From Cristatella mucedo (lineage: Eukaryota; Bryozoa; Phylactolaemata; Cristatellidae), in NCBI GenBank assembly GCA_009760855.2, contig WPIO01000054.1:2643501-2703500 (forward strand): a stretch of 60,000 nt of DNA, written 5' to 3'. Numbering within the stretch: position 1 is the stretch's first letter; each line of letters opens with the position of its first letter. Positions 50,502 to 60,000 of the stretch are shown here, piece by piece. The translations under genes were made by a program, and so were the position numbers. Under the pieces are notes generated by a model. It was given only the letters and a program-made list of their open reading frames with translations, ran no database searches and was not told the origin of the DNA.

Positions 50502-51997
50502 TGTGTTCAAGAATGCTTCCTAAAAGAAATCTTAGCTGTAGATTAGCTTCAAGGTTGCATCTAACTCCAGCGTCTCAATAAATGAATTTAGGTATTCCAG
50601 AAATTGAGTGTCTGATTAAGCCATTTAATTGCACGAAATATAAATTAAATTAGTTGAATGGGCTTCATGCAGCTTAAACGTATGGCAAAGCCTGCCGCAT
50701 CGCGGAAAAAATGAAAGCTACAATTGAATCATCATGAATGGAATAAGTCAGATGATCACCAGAATTCCAGCTTAATGCAATCAGTATTATAATTTATATA
50801 ATTGTGAATAGATCGCAGCGCTCTAATTGTAGTCCTCCCAAATTATGCTCGAAAGCGTTCAAATTAGATAACAAGAAGCAAGCAGCCACCGGGCAGGTCC
50901 TAAAAAAGGAAGTTTTTTACACGGTGAATCGTCTTTAAATGAGCGGCATATATTTATAAGCTAATCGTAAGGCCTTGCTTCCCAGAATACAATTTGGCCG
51001 CATATTATTCTATGCTAACACTGGCAAGCAGCTATTATACTGAGATGTGCTGACTTTAAGAGCGATTTTAAAGAGTGGTTACAGGACGTGATAAGATGGT
51101 GTGATTAGAATATCAAATGGCGGCGCCTTTGTGTATGCCAATCATTTTTCGTGCTCGCTCCGCGAGCATGAAAAACCAGACGCTCAGACGCTGCGACGAC
51201 AAAGACATTCTCAGAGGCGGCCTCCACGCGTCACTCTGAAGGACTCTGCAGCTAACATATAGGAAATTGAAATACGCATATACGTACAAGCATCTATGTA
51301 ATCCTTTACATGCATAATTTGTCATTACAGTTCACGCACCGCTCGCCGCATTACTGAGCCGTTTCGATAATATTGCGAAAACGGTACTTCAAAACCAAGT
51401 GAGGTCGAGTAACATTAAATTCACCCAAGGCCTTTATTGGAAAAAAGACGCTGGCTTGCTCAAGATGCGGCTACATGATAAACTCTTGACCCCGCAGAAA
51501 CGTCTGCGACCAGTTTTCGAACAATAAACAAGGATGTTCTTGAGGTGAAAACAGTTTTAAATTTACTTGCAATGAAATAGGAAAGAATTGAGCCGCACCC
51601 GGATACTATTCGCAGCAGTCAGAATGGTTATCACTGAGCACTTGTTACAGCTTTGAGGAGTACGAGCTAATGAATAGTATGGCTGACTGACCTTTCACCT
51701 AACCGGAGTCATTCGCAGCCAGCCGTCTGTCTTGGCGTTATATGTCTACAGACATATAAGTAGCCTGCTGCTTATACAAGCGCTTAGCAGGTCATTGGAA
51801 GACTCATCCTAAAGACGCGATCTACGATGACGCTTCTTTGCGGTGGTAGCAGCAGAAACGTTTCACGCGGCTTTCAAGTTAAGCGTAAAACAAACACATC
51901 GTTGCACTCTTGGCTCTCAAGCAGTTAGTCGCACGCTGCGGCAGGTGCTTCACACTCTCGCAGCGCGCCTGCGCGTAGCTATCAAATGACCGCCGCC
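50502..51997 (+). repeat. Dispersed repeat D, tandem copy 2 (with the extra 559-bp segment)
   Basis: Begins exactly where copy 1 ends. The segment 50892-51450, between GCAGCCACCG and CTGGCTTGCTC, is absent from copy 1. Its first part (GTGAATCGTCTTTAAATG, GGCATATATTT) resembles 55790-55840 and 59570-59620, which suggests it belongs to the ancestral element and was lost from copy 1. Confidence 0.82.
51145..51175. other. 14-bp inverted repeat with 3-base loop
   Basis: TTTTTCGTGCTCGC (51145-51158) and GCGAGCATGAAAAA (51162-51175) pair with one G-T wobble around TCC. It resembles a strong stem-loop and lies inside the 559-bp segment of repeat D copy 2. Confidence 0.75.
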
Positions 51998-52008
51998 CCC
52001 CCCCCCCC
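51996..52008. repeat. C13 homopolymer
   Basis: Thirteen C in a row at the right border of repeat D copy 2. Length is likely uncertain in the assembly. Confidence 0.9.
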
Positions 52009-52119
52009 GCTACGCACATGGATGGCTAGCATAGAGGTGCATTATGTATTCGTACAGAGGCGATCTAGAGAGCGGTCTTTACTGCTGCAGTTCATTCTTC
52101 GTCCGTCGGCGCGAGCGTC

Positions 52120-52450
52120 GTTTTGCTTCTCCTTCTTTCAAGGACGACGTCGCCTCGGTGAATATTTGAAATCATAGCTGAAGCTAGAGATGCGGTGCAA
52201 GTGATATGCGGATTGAGTTTTCTGAAATGACGGACATTACTGGCGAGAGTCTCGACGCTTGCAATTACATCGTTTACAATTACGCCGCAAAATTCATCGT
52301 TTCGCTTCTTGTTCTTTAATGACGACGTCGCCTTGGTGAATATTTGAAATCGCAGCTGAAGCGGGAGATCCGGCAAAAACAAAGGGCAGATTGAGTTTCC
52401 TGAAATGACGGAAATTCCCGGCGAGAGTCTTGACGATTAAAATTTCGTCG
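52120..52450 (+). repeat. Tandem duplication, period 178 bp, two copies
   Basis: GACGACGTCGCC recurs at 52143 and 52321. Shared between the copies are GGTGAATATTTGAAATC, AGCTGAAGC, GATTGAGTTT-CTGAAATGACGG and GGCGAGAGTCT-GACG. The second copy leads into repeat B copy 2. Confidence 0.8.
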
Positions 52451-53530
52451 TACGCCGCGTTGCCTGTTCAAGGTTCACCCATCGGCAGTGCAATTTTCGT
52501 TGCTACCGCTGCAGCCTCATAGCTCAGCCGAAGAGCGGAAATGATGTTCTGGCGATGCTGCCAGCACCGACCTTAATGGCGTGAGGCATCGTGTGCTTCC
52601 GGAACAGCCAGTGCGTCGTGATCCACTTCGATGAAGGCGGAAATGCCACATGAAGCTTGTTGAGCTTCCACGGAACTAAACACTAAACAAAATGGCACTG
52701 TGCTGCTTAATTTTTCGGTTGTAAAGTTATCAATGCTCATGGAAATAATAGATAGTTTTTTGTTTCTTCAAAGATCGCCAGTTCTATGTCTTCAACATTG
52801 GTAATATATGCTGTATTCATTCTCGAATAAGCTGATACGCTAGTCAATAACTGCTCTACAGAATTGACTAGTCACGTAACTCTTAACTCTTAACGCAATA
52901 ATACACCCAATATGCAATGTTAACTTGACTTTTAGCAACCTCTTAATGGATTATTCTGGTCTCTACATATTCAGGATTGCACTTGTCTCTGAGAAACAGA
53001 GAAACTAGCGTTTGGTAATTTTGAAAATTAGTATCGTTGCTGTGCCATTTACCTTTTCTTTATAACTGAATTGCCATCACTATGTGCTCTTATCGCAAAG
53101 CAATCTAAAATGAACAGGCAAAGTTTGTAAGTTCATTTCTAAAATTAGTGCCACGCTATACATAAAAATGAAAGACTATGCTATACTTTCTTAGATATTC
53201 ATACTGGAAATATTACTCATATACCTTCAAAAAGTTTAGTTCTTCACTTACATAAGCAAATAAACTTCTACCGCTTATCAAGTGTACTTTCCTTTGAAAA
53301 TATGACAGTGAAACTTATTTCAAAAATCCTCATGCAACGACGCCCTCACTTCTGCTAAAGACAGCGGCAAATTTCCCAGCCGTCCTGGCCCTGCTAACTC
53401 CATACAACTAACGTCGTCGACTGCCGTCGTCGACTCAGCTATGCTCTTCGCGTTCTCTGTATTACATGAGATAGTGTCCTTTGACCACCTTCCACGCTCC
53501 TAAAGCCAACAAAGCTGAATGAGCTCCATA
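52360..53530 (+). repeat. Dispersed repeat B, copy 2, old
   Basis: Matches 1640-2991 and then the start of an array unit (53370-53490 resembles 4270-4410, for example GACTCAGCTATGCTCTT). It contains the broken version of the ORF relic (about 52405-52665; CFRNSQC, FDEGGN, several stops). It lies 10 kb to the right of the array and is a dispersed relative of the sequence from which the unit is built. Confidence 0.65.
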
Positions 53531-53616
53531 TAAAATTCATCATAATTTTCACAGTCAGTGTGTTTTCGTCGGTGATTCATCGCTACTAAAATTTGCTAAG
53601 TAATGGATCCCCAAGC

Positions 53617-53717
<101 letters not shown>

Positions 53718-53939
53718 ATATAGATATACTTGTTTCCACGAAGTTAGATAAGATACCAGCAACTGTACTCGCTGTATTGACAGCTGCTTGTGGGGTAACC
53801 CCGTTAATCCCACAGCCAACACTTGCTTTTTTCTGTGTCATTCATATTTAGACACTAAAGCAGTCACTACGAGAATGATACAGCTTACTATTTATCTGAG
53901 CAGCTGCCGACCACTTAGTTAAGATAAATAAAAAGCCGC

Positions 53940-54055
53940 TTATGCAGCGAGTGAGTTATACAAAACTCTTCTGCTAAACACGCACATAGCCTTTGTGGCT
54001 TTGTGGAACTGCAGACGGAGATGCATTAAATTACGGTACGTGAGATAAAAGCGGA
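53940..54055 (+). repeat. Fragment related to the 3' region of the L2-like element at 1-1290
   Basis: Resembles 1060-1170: CAATACAAAACTCTCCTGCGT against TATACAAAACTCTTCTGCT, and TGCAGACGGAGATGCAT against TACAGACGGAGATTCAT, followed by ATTACGGTA in both. Only about 115 bp can be aligned. Confidence 0.55.
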
Positions 54056-55495
54056 TACAGTCTCCGCACTGGTGACGCCCACTAGTCGCGTTCATACTTT
54101 TCGAACGATGGTGGCGGGGTCACCGCTCTGTAGCAGGTAATACAATACTGTTGTCTCATATGAGGTGCCCGTTGTACTTTTTGGGCGACTACCGAAACGA
54201 GGCTGATCGATCCGCTACAAATTGTATGTTTTACTCACCATGGCAAGATTGAGGTGCTCGCATGTAGATGCACAGTCGCTCTTCCGAAGTTACACAATTT
54301 ACTAATTTGCAAAGAACAGCTGGCCATCGTCTTGTAGCCAAAGCGTCAGATTTATTGGCAGCCGCTCACACCTCTGCTTGAGTTCATTTATTTCAGCCAA
54401 TAAATTCTTCACCTTGTAAAGCTCGAATACATTTTTTAGTCCAAGAAAAGTTATTATTGGTAAGAGATTTCTCCACACGGGTTGAGCTTACATTAGGATC
54501 TCAGCTTACTCTGTCAACGTAGAGAAAATCAGTTTCACCATCGAGTTGATTTCGTGCTTACATGTATATGTATCCAATAAAACTATTTCGTGCTTCTTTG
54601 TCATCAAATTAGATAAGAAAAAAAAGTCAACCTAATCGAAAGAGTTCATCCAGCAGCACCGGTGGTAGATAGAAACCACAGGAAAGTACCGATATGAATC
54701 AACTTAGGCAGCTGAAACTTATAATGATTGAAATAATTAATAAGGAGTGTAACTGCAATTTTGGCTTATTTGTGAGCAAAAGCTACCTAATGCAATTCCT
54801 AAGTATTCGTATGCTCACTCAAAAGATTCCATTAAGTTTAAGAATATTATGATTTACAAAGTTTATTACGCATGCAATAAATAAAAAATATAATATGGAT
54901 TGCTTTGAGCTCAAATTATACTTATGGCTATATATTGTTTTGTTATTTTGCAAGAAGATTACTAAATTTTAAATGTATAACTGTTCTGCTCCGAAGGCGA
55001 CTTAATGGAACAGCTAATTTGTCGACCATAAATACCTGAGGACACGAAAAGGCTGAAATTGGTGCAACAGTTAAGCTAAGTACGGAGGAGCCAAGCCGTG
55101 GCGGGCTTTGCGGGTCAGCGTAAGAAGTTTACCATGCATCCGTCGATCACCCGGAAGCCACCCTCACTCTTTTAGAAAAAGAGACATGCGGTCAAAATTC
55201 TGGGATTTGCAAGCTAGCCTTGAAGCCACATTCATAGCCAGCTGCACTGATCTAGTTGCTTTCATTGATAATCCAGCCAAAAGGCAATGACAATAACCAA
55301 GCCGAGACGTAACTAAAGGAGCTAGCTTGTTTTATTCAGCCACTGTAGAAAATTGCTCCTAATCTTAGGTAGGGAAAATTATACCTAAAACGCAACGCAA
55401 GGGTATCACTAAAGTATCACTAAATTATAGTTTTAGGTTAGTTTGAAAATCCTTTATATCTATTAATAAATTTTCGTATATATATATATATATAT
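54056..55495. other. No recognised gene
   Basis: AT-rich sequence with a slightly GC-richer start. No family motif was found. A 60-codon frame at 55108-55290 shows nothing recognisable. A short (TA)n tract closes the stretch at about 55477-55495. Confidence 0.45.
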
Positions 55496-56230
55496 TAGTT
55501 TTAAGCGGCTAACTGCACTATCCAATTTTGGGAAACATAGTTAGTTAAATGGGTTACATACAGCTCAAACTTTCGGCACATACGCCAGTGTTACAGAAAA
55601 GGTTTGATGTTATAATTTTCAGTGGTAGTCATGGTATTATTTAGGGGATATGCAGAGTTCAAGTATAATGAATCAATTCATAAAATACAAGATGGTGACG
55701 AATATAAATAGCTATTCTTCTGAAATGTATCCTTACCTAAGCTCTACAGTGTACAAGTGTTCATTTTTGGAAACATTGTTTTAATGTGAGTGTGAGGAGT
55801 GTCTCAATGAATGGCATAGTTTTGTACCTAATCCCAATCCTGGTTTTCAAGCTATCTGCTTTCCATGACGATCCCCAAAAAATTATAACGTGTATCCCCG
55901 TTATACATCATTACAAGGCATTACATTAATTCATTCCCGACCAGTTAAACCCTACATTTATACTTCACAGCCCAGAAAATGGTTTGTAGTGGGTTTTAAG
56001 GGCTAACTACTACTACGTCACAACGTTTTTGAATGCATAATTAGTTTCTTGGGAAAACTGACAGAGACGGAACCTCTGTGATCGCCCTGGTAGTTCACTC
56101 ATAAGCTTTGGAGGTACAAATTAATCACTCGATCTTCTTCGACACACATCATCTCGTTGAGGTATCGCGGAAACTCAACTATCACTTCTAACGTCATGTT
56201 TCAGTGGTTTAATTGATGCGATGTTATAAA
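55496..56230 (+). repeat. Dispersed repeat D, copy 3, diverged
   Basis: The first part resembles 49640-49920 and 50600-50880 (AGTTAAATGGGTTACATACAG, GTGGTAGTCATGGTA, AGCTCTACAGTGTACAAGTG). The second part resembles 59560-60000 (AATGAATGGCATA, GAATGCATAATTA, GCGGAAACTCAACTATC). It links the two parts in one order. Confidence 0.55.
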
Positions 56231-57124
56231 GTTCTCAAATCGTTTATTCAGAAGTAACACTTCACAATCTCAGCGAGAGAGCCCCAACTGCTCCGCCGTG
56301 CGTTAACTTCCTCACTGCCTCTCCCCCTGTCCCTTGCAACTCTCAGCACTCAAGGTCAGGCATCTATAATTACCCGACGCAGCAGCTGCTCTTTGGCTCA
56401 CCCAATTGGCATGCTGCATAGGAGAGCCGGTCATCCTGCCGGCAGCAACAACCAAGCCGGCAGCGGCTAATAATACTATATGTTACAAGCACGATAAACT
56501 AGCTTGCCTACCATAACTTTAACTTAGCAGGACCTGATATTGGTCATTTTCGGTCGATGAAGGTGCAGGTGGATATGAAGATAGATGTGAACTTAAACGT
56601 GTGATTAAGGTCTATGCCTGCTCGATGCTGGAATGTCATTCAGCAACGAGCTTAAGGCTGTGGGATCAGAGAGGATACCTCTCTGCAGGATGTAGCCACA
56701 AGCGTCGCTGTTCCATGCACTCCGAAAACAGCCTTTGCTCCTAGCAGGCTACATGCAAAACTCTGCACTCAGTTTTTTCCGAGTTCCAGACTGAGATAAT
56801 TACATGCGAGCGGGTCAGCTGAATTTCACCTGCAAGTATCTCTGGCTTGCATTCCAATCTAACTTTTTTCCTACTGCCTAAGAGATCGCTACTTATTACT
56901 GCAAGCAAATGCCGGAATTCTTTTTTAACATAACCATGCTGTTTTTTGTCACCGGTGGCTCTATATTTTCAAATATACTCCCTGCACTAGTTTTGTCTCC
57001 TACTTTGCGATCTTCATAGTCTATCGGCATGTCTCTAGCTTTTTGAATCGTAACTGAAGTATAGCAGTGAAAGAGCAGAAATATTTTTACAAATCCTTAT
57101 TGACGACTCAACGAATGAACTCGG
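56231..57124. other. No recognised gene
   Basis: No coding motif, RNA gene or repeat relation was found in this stretch. Confidence 0.4.
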
Positions 57125-57700
57125 ACTAAACGACTGCTACGCTGACGATTTGTCAGAGCACTCAAATTCCGAATGCCATTCTACATGCCTTGCAATACAG
57201 TTTGAGCCAATACGTCGAGGAAACTTTCTCGTGCTGGATCTATGAGCTTTACTGATTACCTAACTCAACAGTGATCGCAACGTGAGCTCAGCCACTTAGA
57301 ATATCGGCCTATGCTTGGCATTATGAGCAGCAGTGCTTAGAGTCACACTAGCAGCATTACAAAAACGATTTTACATTCCATTCAGTGGCTTTGATCTGAC
57401 TTTTCATCGGCTTTATTGTTGCTTTCTTTTGGCCGTCAACCAGCTGTTAAAGGTGGTTGCTAATTAACTGATTAGCACTGCCACAAGGTCATCAATGGCT
57501 CGGAGGCAATTATTGTGTCACACATTATTGTATCAGGCAAGAGCCCGGACACCGATCGTGTTTCTAGCTGAATATTAGCTGTTTGCATGTCTCTACGCAG
57601 AATTCATGCTAGGAATTGGTCGTATTCGCAAATTTACATGAATTCGTAAACAAACTAATTTCCACTAAGTTATTTATAAAATCACAAGCTCACAAATTTT
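57125..57700 (+). repeat. Dispersed repeat C, 5' section, copy 2
   Basis: Counterpart of 47096-47620 (see there). Substitutions are frequent, so the duplication is old. Confidence 0.6.
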
Positions 57701-57704
57701 AACC

Positions 57705-58050
57705 TTTTGGCCTCGATTTATTATAGACTTCACTCCCAACTCGGGAAGAGTGAGCACGTTACATCTTAATCCGTAACAGTACCAACGACTTACGCCGCTT
57801 CGAGGCTGCTATCTGCCATGTCCGGACTGAATACAATGCTCCCGTCTTGAAACTAAATCACTCACCATAATGCCTGTGAGCTCGCCGGGTGCACACTATC
57901 CTTTGACTCAAAACTCGTAACACAGCGTTTCCCGATGCTTCAATGAGCACATCAGGAGTAGCAGTGCAGCATTATATATCAGTGGTTTCCTTAATGAGCG
58001 GTTGTCAAAGCAGTTCCTAAGTTTATCTACAAAGAATCGCTTGCTAACTT
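57705..58050 (+). repeat. Repeat C, 3' section, copy 3
   Basis: Resembles 48150-48480 and 48740-49080: CCTGTGAGCTCGCCGGGTGCACA against CCTGTGAGCTCACAAGGTGCACA in overlapping parts, then GTGCAGCATT and TCAGTGGTTTCC before an L2-like fragment. It lacks the GA expansion; GAAGAGTGAGCACG stands at that place. Confidence 0.6.
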
Positions 58051-58051
58051 A

Positions 58052-58107
58052 CTGCTTGCTGGTCTACCGGCATGTGCAATCAGGCGCTTACAACTACCAC
58101 AAAACTC
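58052..58107 (+). pseudogene. L2-like RT C-terminal fragment, part left of the solo LTR
   Basis: Reads LLAGLPACAIRRLQLPQN, a typical CR1/L2 RT segment (compare ITGVPACGIKRLQLMQN in the minus-strand pseudogene at 43.9 kb). The frame is cut by the LTR and continues after it at 59329. Confidence 0.8.
58104..58107. other. Target site duplication ACTC, left
   Basis: ACTC directly precedes the LTR start TGTAGCG and recurs at 59325-59328 directly after TTACA. Because the LTR ends in A, a 5-bp duplication AACTC is equally possible. Confidence 0.75.
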
Positions 58108-58506
58108 TGTAGCGCCCTACTGGCTTTGGCTGAATTTTAGCGCGAACAAGAGCTGTTCGGCGGCGGGCTAGAGCCCCTTTGTCCTGGAGCAGTGAGCCAG
58201 AGAGGAGCGTCAGTGCGGTTAGAGAGGAAGCGCTTAGGAGCAGGCCAGGAAGCTCGGAGACGAGCGGCGGCGATTCGGCCTTTAGAATTGGTCCGATACT
58301 CGCGGAAGCTGCTGATAGATGTTGGCTGGCCTGTCAACCCCCGCCTTCCCTCTTCCCAAGAAAGAAGCGTCTGGAACCCATTCGCCATTCAAGCTGGACG
58401 GAGGTGCCCTGCCAGTGGCCTGGGAACGGTAGTCATTCCTTTCCGTAATGGGTCAAGGTGTCCGGGCCCAATACCACTAACCTGTTGCCCCATCGTCTCA
58501 GCCAAG

Positions 58507-58514
58507 TATTTAAG
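58507..58514 (+). promoter_or_regulatory. TATA-like box of the LTR
   Basis: TATTTAAG lies 400 bp into the LTR. Transcription would start about 25-30 bp downstream, in GCGACGCTCGC or just after it, which sets the U3/R border near 58540. Confidence 0.6.
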
Positions 58515-58828
58515 AGTCGAGCGACGCTCGCTCTCGGTCTTTTGCCTCGTGTCTCTTCGTCTGTGGTCTTCTCTCTTTGGTCCGGCTCCGCCGTCGGACT
58601 CGTTTTCTCTGGAAGCGAGGGAGGAGGGCGGGCCGTTCGCCAGCGATTGACGGAACAGGACGAGACAGCGCGCTAGGAGGATTCGGTGGAACCCCACCGA
58701 ACACGGTCGTATCGCGCCCGAGCTGGCATTTTGTGCGTTCATTCGTGTTTTGTGTTTCTTTTGTGTCGTGTGTGTGCGCGCTAGCACGTGGTCTCGGCAT
58801 AGGGATTTGCCGGCGCGAGCTAGGCGTA

Positions 58829-59040
58829 CTTGGCGTGTGTGGAGCTCTAGTTCACCGGGTAGGGTTTAGGCTCCGGGTCGCGCTTCAGTGTGGAGAAGTA
58901 TTTCCTCCGCAGGAGTGCTTGAGTTGGCGTGTGTGGAGTATTCCCTCGGTACAGGTGGGAACGGATTCCTAGTTCGCCGGTTAGGGTTTAGGGTCCGGGT
59001 CGCGCTTAGTGTAGAGGAGTATTCCCTCCGCAAGAGTGTT
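58829..59040 (+). repeat. 122-bp tandem duplication inside the LTR
   Basis: CTAGTTCACCGGGTAGGGTTTAGG (58847 on) recurs as CTAGTTCGCCGGTTAGGGTTTAGG (58969 on), followed in both by CCGGGTCGCGCTT and the TATT-CCTCCGCA-GAGTG block. It lies in the presumed R region. Confidence 0.85.
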
Positions 59041-59102
59041 GAACGTGCGAGGAGTGTGGAGATAAAGCTGAACTAGACGCACAGCGACTTTGTGCGCTTG
59101 CG

Positions 59103-59108
59103 AATAAA
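59103..59108 (+). terminator. Polyadenylation signal of the LTR
   Basis: AATAAA, followed by TTCAGTAAAATCC and a GT-rich stretch about 20 bp further on. This is the usual arrangement at the R/U5 border. Confidence 0.65.
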
Positions 59109-59324
59109 GTTCAGTAAAATCCCCAATTTGTGTGTCTTGCTTCCAATTCACGCCGCGGACTCACGACCCCTTTTAGTAACGGTAAGCAGGTCAGCGCCAG
59201 AAACGCTCGTTTCGTGGCGGCCAGCTTATTGCGCGTAGGCGCGCACCGAACGGCATTAGGCGATAGGCTACGCCGCTAGGTAAGCGGCAGGTCAAGCTTA
59301 CCCCGCCGAGCCTTCGGCGTTACA

Positions 59325-59328
59325 ACTC
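59325..59328. other. Target site duplication ACTC, right
   Basis: Partner of 58104-58107. Confidence 0.75.
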
Positions 59329-59551
59329 TGCATCTAGGCTTGTCTGTCGTGAGCGTCACATGTGCCACACCACACCACTTCTCGCCGACCTGCACTGGGG
59401 ACTAGTCAAGGAACACATCGACTTCATGGTTTTGTCGCTCACTTTTTGGTCACTTCATTCTTTGGCTCCAGCCTATCTCTCAGATCTACTCCTCACAGGG
59501 CCCAGCATCGTATCACGTCAAAAAGATAGACGATAGCAGTCACAGAGCCGG
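59329..59551 (+). pseudogene. L2-like RT C-terminal fragment, part right of the solo LTR
   Basis: Continues the frame of 58052-58107 in phase: ASRLVCRERH, TTPLLADLHWGLVKEHIDF and SLTFWSLHSLAPAYLSDLL. It then runs to a TAG after RQKDRR. It shows no stop between 58052 and about 59535 except for the LTR, so it is less decayed than the other L2-like pieces. The catalytic core is absent from this fragment. Confidence 0.82.
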
Positions 59552-60000
59552 TTTAAGAAAAAACATTCGTGAATTGTGAGGAATCTCTTAATGAATGGCA
59601 TATATTTTTCAACTATTCCGAATAATATTTCTCAAGCAACTAGTTTACTATGATGTTCAGCAATATTTATAGTTTGTATTGCAGCTGTAATTCCTGTTAG
59701 CAGAACAATTCCTTCTAGACCAGTTTAGCTCTTAAATCAATATATATAAGCCCAGCAAATAAGTTGCAGCCGGATTTTAGTGCTAATTACCCCTGGTTTG
59801 GCATGGTTTGAATGCTTAATGACTATCGGAAGAACAGACTAAGTTAGAGCCTATGTGCTCTCTCTGCTGAATCACTCGGAAGCTTTGGCTTTAATAGGTA
59901 ATGTCTATGAATTCATCAAGCAACCATTTACTTGCTTAGGCATCAAAGAAACTCAACTATCCTGGGTGACGTCCTATTTCACAGGAAACTCATGAAACAG
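59552..60000 (+). repeat. Dispersed repeat D, 3' section, copy 4 (runs off the window)
   Basis: Resembles 55780-56230: AATGAATGGCATA, GCCCAGCAAATAAGTTGCAG against GCCCAGAAAATGGTTTGTAG, TTTGAATGCTTAAT against TTTGAATGCATAAT, and AAACTCAACTATC in both. Confidence 0.55.

Larger units (their letters stand above)
58108..59324 (+). mobile_element. Solo LTR, 1217 bp, LTR retrotransposon
   Basis: The segment starts TGTAGCG and ends CGTTACA (terminal inverted repeat, 6 of 7 bases), is flanked by ACTC on both sides, and interrupts an L2-like reading frame that continues in phase once the LTR is skipped. It contains a TATA-like TATTTAAG (58507-58514) and AATAAA (59103-59108) followed by a TTGTGTGTCTTGC stretch, so U3, R and U5 are in plus orientation. 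It is clearly GC- and CpG-rich compared with its surroundings, which suggests a younger insertion. No internal region, primer binding site or second LTR follows, so it arose by recombination between two LTRs. Length and layout fit a Ty3/gypsy-like element, but the superfamily cannot be proved from an LTR alone. The open frames here (up to 152 codons) are chance frames in GC-rich DNA. Confidence 0.85.

Noticed and set aside
58192-58972. Long overlapping frames (up to 152 codons) as a CpG-island gene
   Set aside because: They lie on both strands inside a solo LTR with defined ends and target duplication. GC-rich DNA has few stop codons, and no family motif is visible.
58850-58990. Telomeric repeat (TTAGGG or TTTAGGG)
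   Set aside because: Only one or two units occur, inside a 122-bp duplication of an LTR, with no longer run.

Overview
This window looks like animal (metazoan) nuclear DNA, probably from an invertebrate. The evidence is an AT-rich background, several decayed CR1/L2-type non-LTR retrotransposon fragments, a solo LTR with a TATA box and AATAAA signal, dinucleotide microsatellites and a large tandem array. The species cannot be told from the sequence. I find no intact host gene. Nearly all short open frames are chance frames in repeats; many have no ATG, and the one best preserved in the array is interrupted by stops in two of nine units.

Layout. 1-1290: 3' half of an L2-like reverse transcriptase (RT) pseudogene. 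1640-2991: a dispersed repeat (here 'B') with an old ORF relic, running into a truncated array unit. About 2.0-42.2 kb: a macrosatellite of nine head-to-tail units of about 3.96-4.00 kb (4233-39893), with a deleted unit on the left and two decayed part-units on the right. Each unit holds a tRNA-like module with a good B box, about 490 bp of L2-like RT C-terminus, and (units 1-8) an AT-rich block of about 140 bp. The core (about 15.41-38.50 kb) is almost uniform, whereas the outer units are diverged. 42.2-43.5 kb: AT-rich, no gene. 43.55-45.11 kb, minus strand: a fuller L2-like RT pseudogene. 45.1-47.0 kb: nothing recognised.

47-60 kb is a mosaic of older dispersed repeats, several of them locally tandem: family 'C' (47.1-49.2 and 57.1-58.05 kb), family 'D' (49.55-50.50, 50.50-52.0, 55.5-56.2 and 59.55-60.0 kb) and a second diverged B copy (52.36-53.53 kb). 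Near the right end a 1217-bp GC-rich solo LTR (58108-59324) is inserted in an L2-like fragment, flanked by a 4-bp target duplication.

How the parts relate. The array unit is a composite: B-type sequence, which also exists as a dispersed copy at 52.4-53.5 kb, joined to an L2 3' part and a tRNA-like module, then amplified. The uniform core with decayed edges is what unequal exchange or gene conversion would produce. Indels and A-run replacements in units 4-5 suggest imperfect consensus, so the true copy number may differ. Family letters are my own labels; similarities were judged by eye and percentages were not computed.
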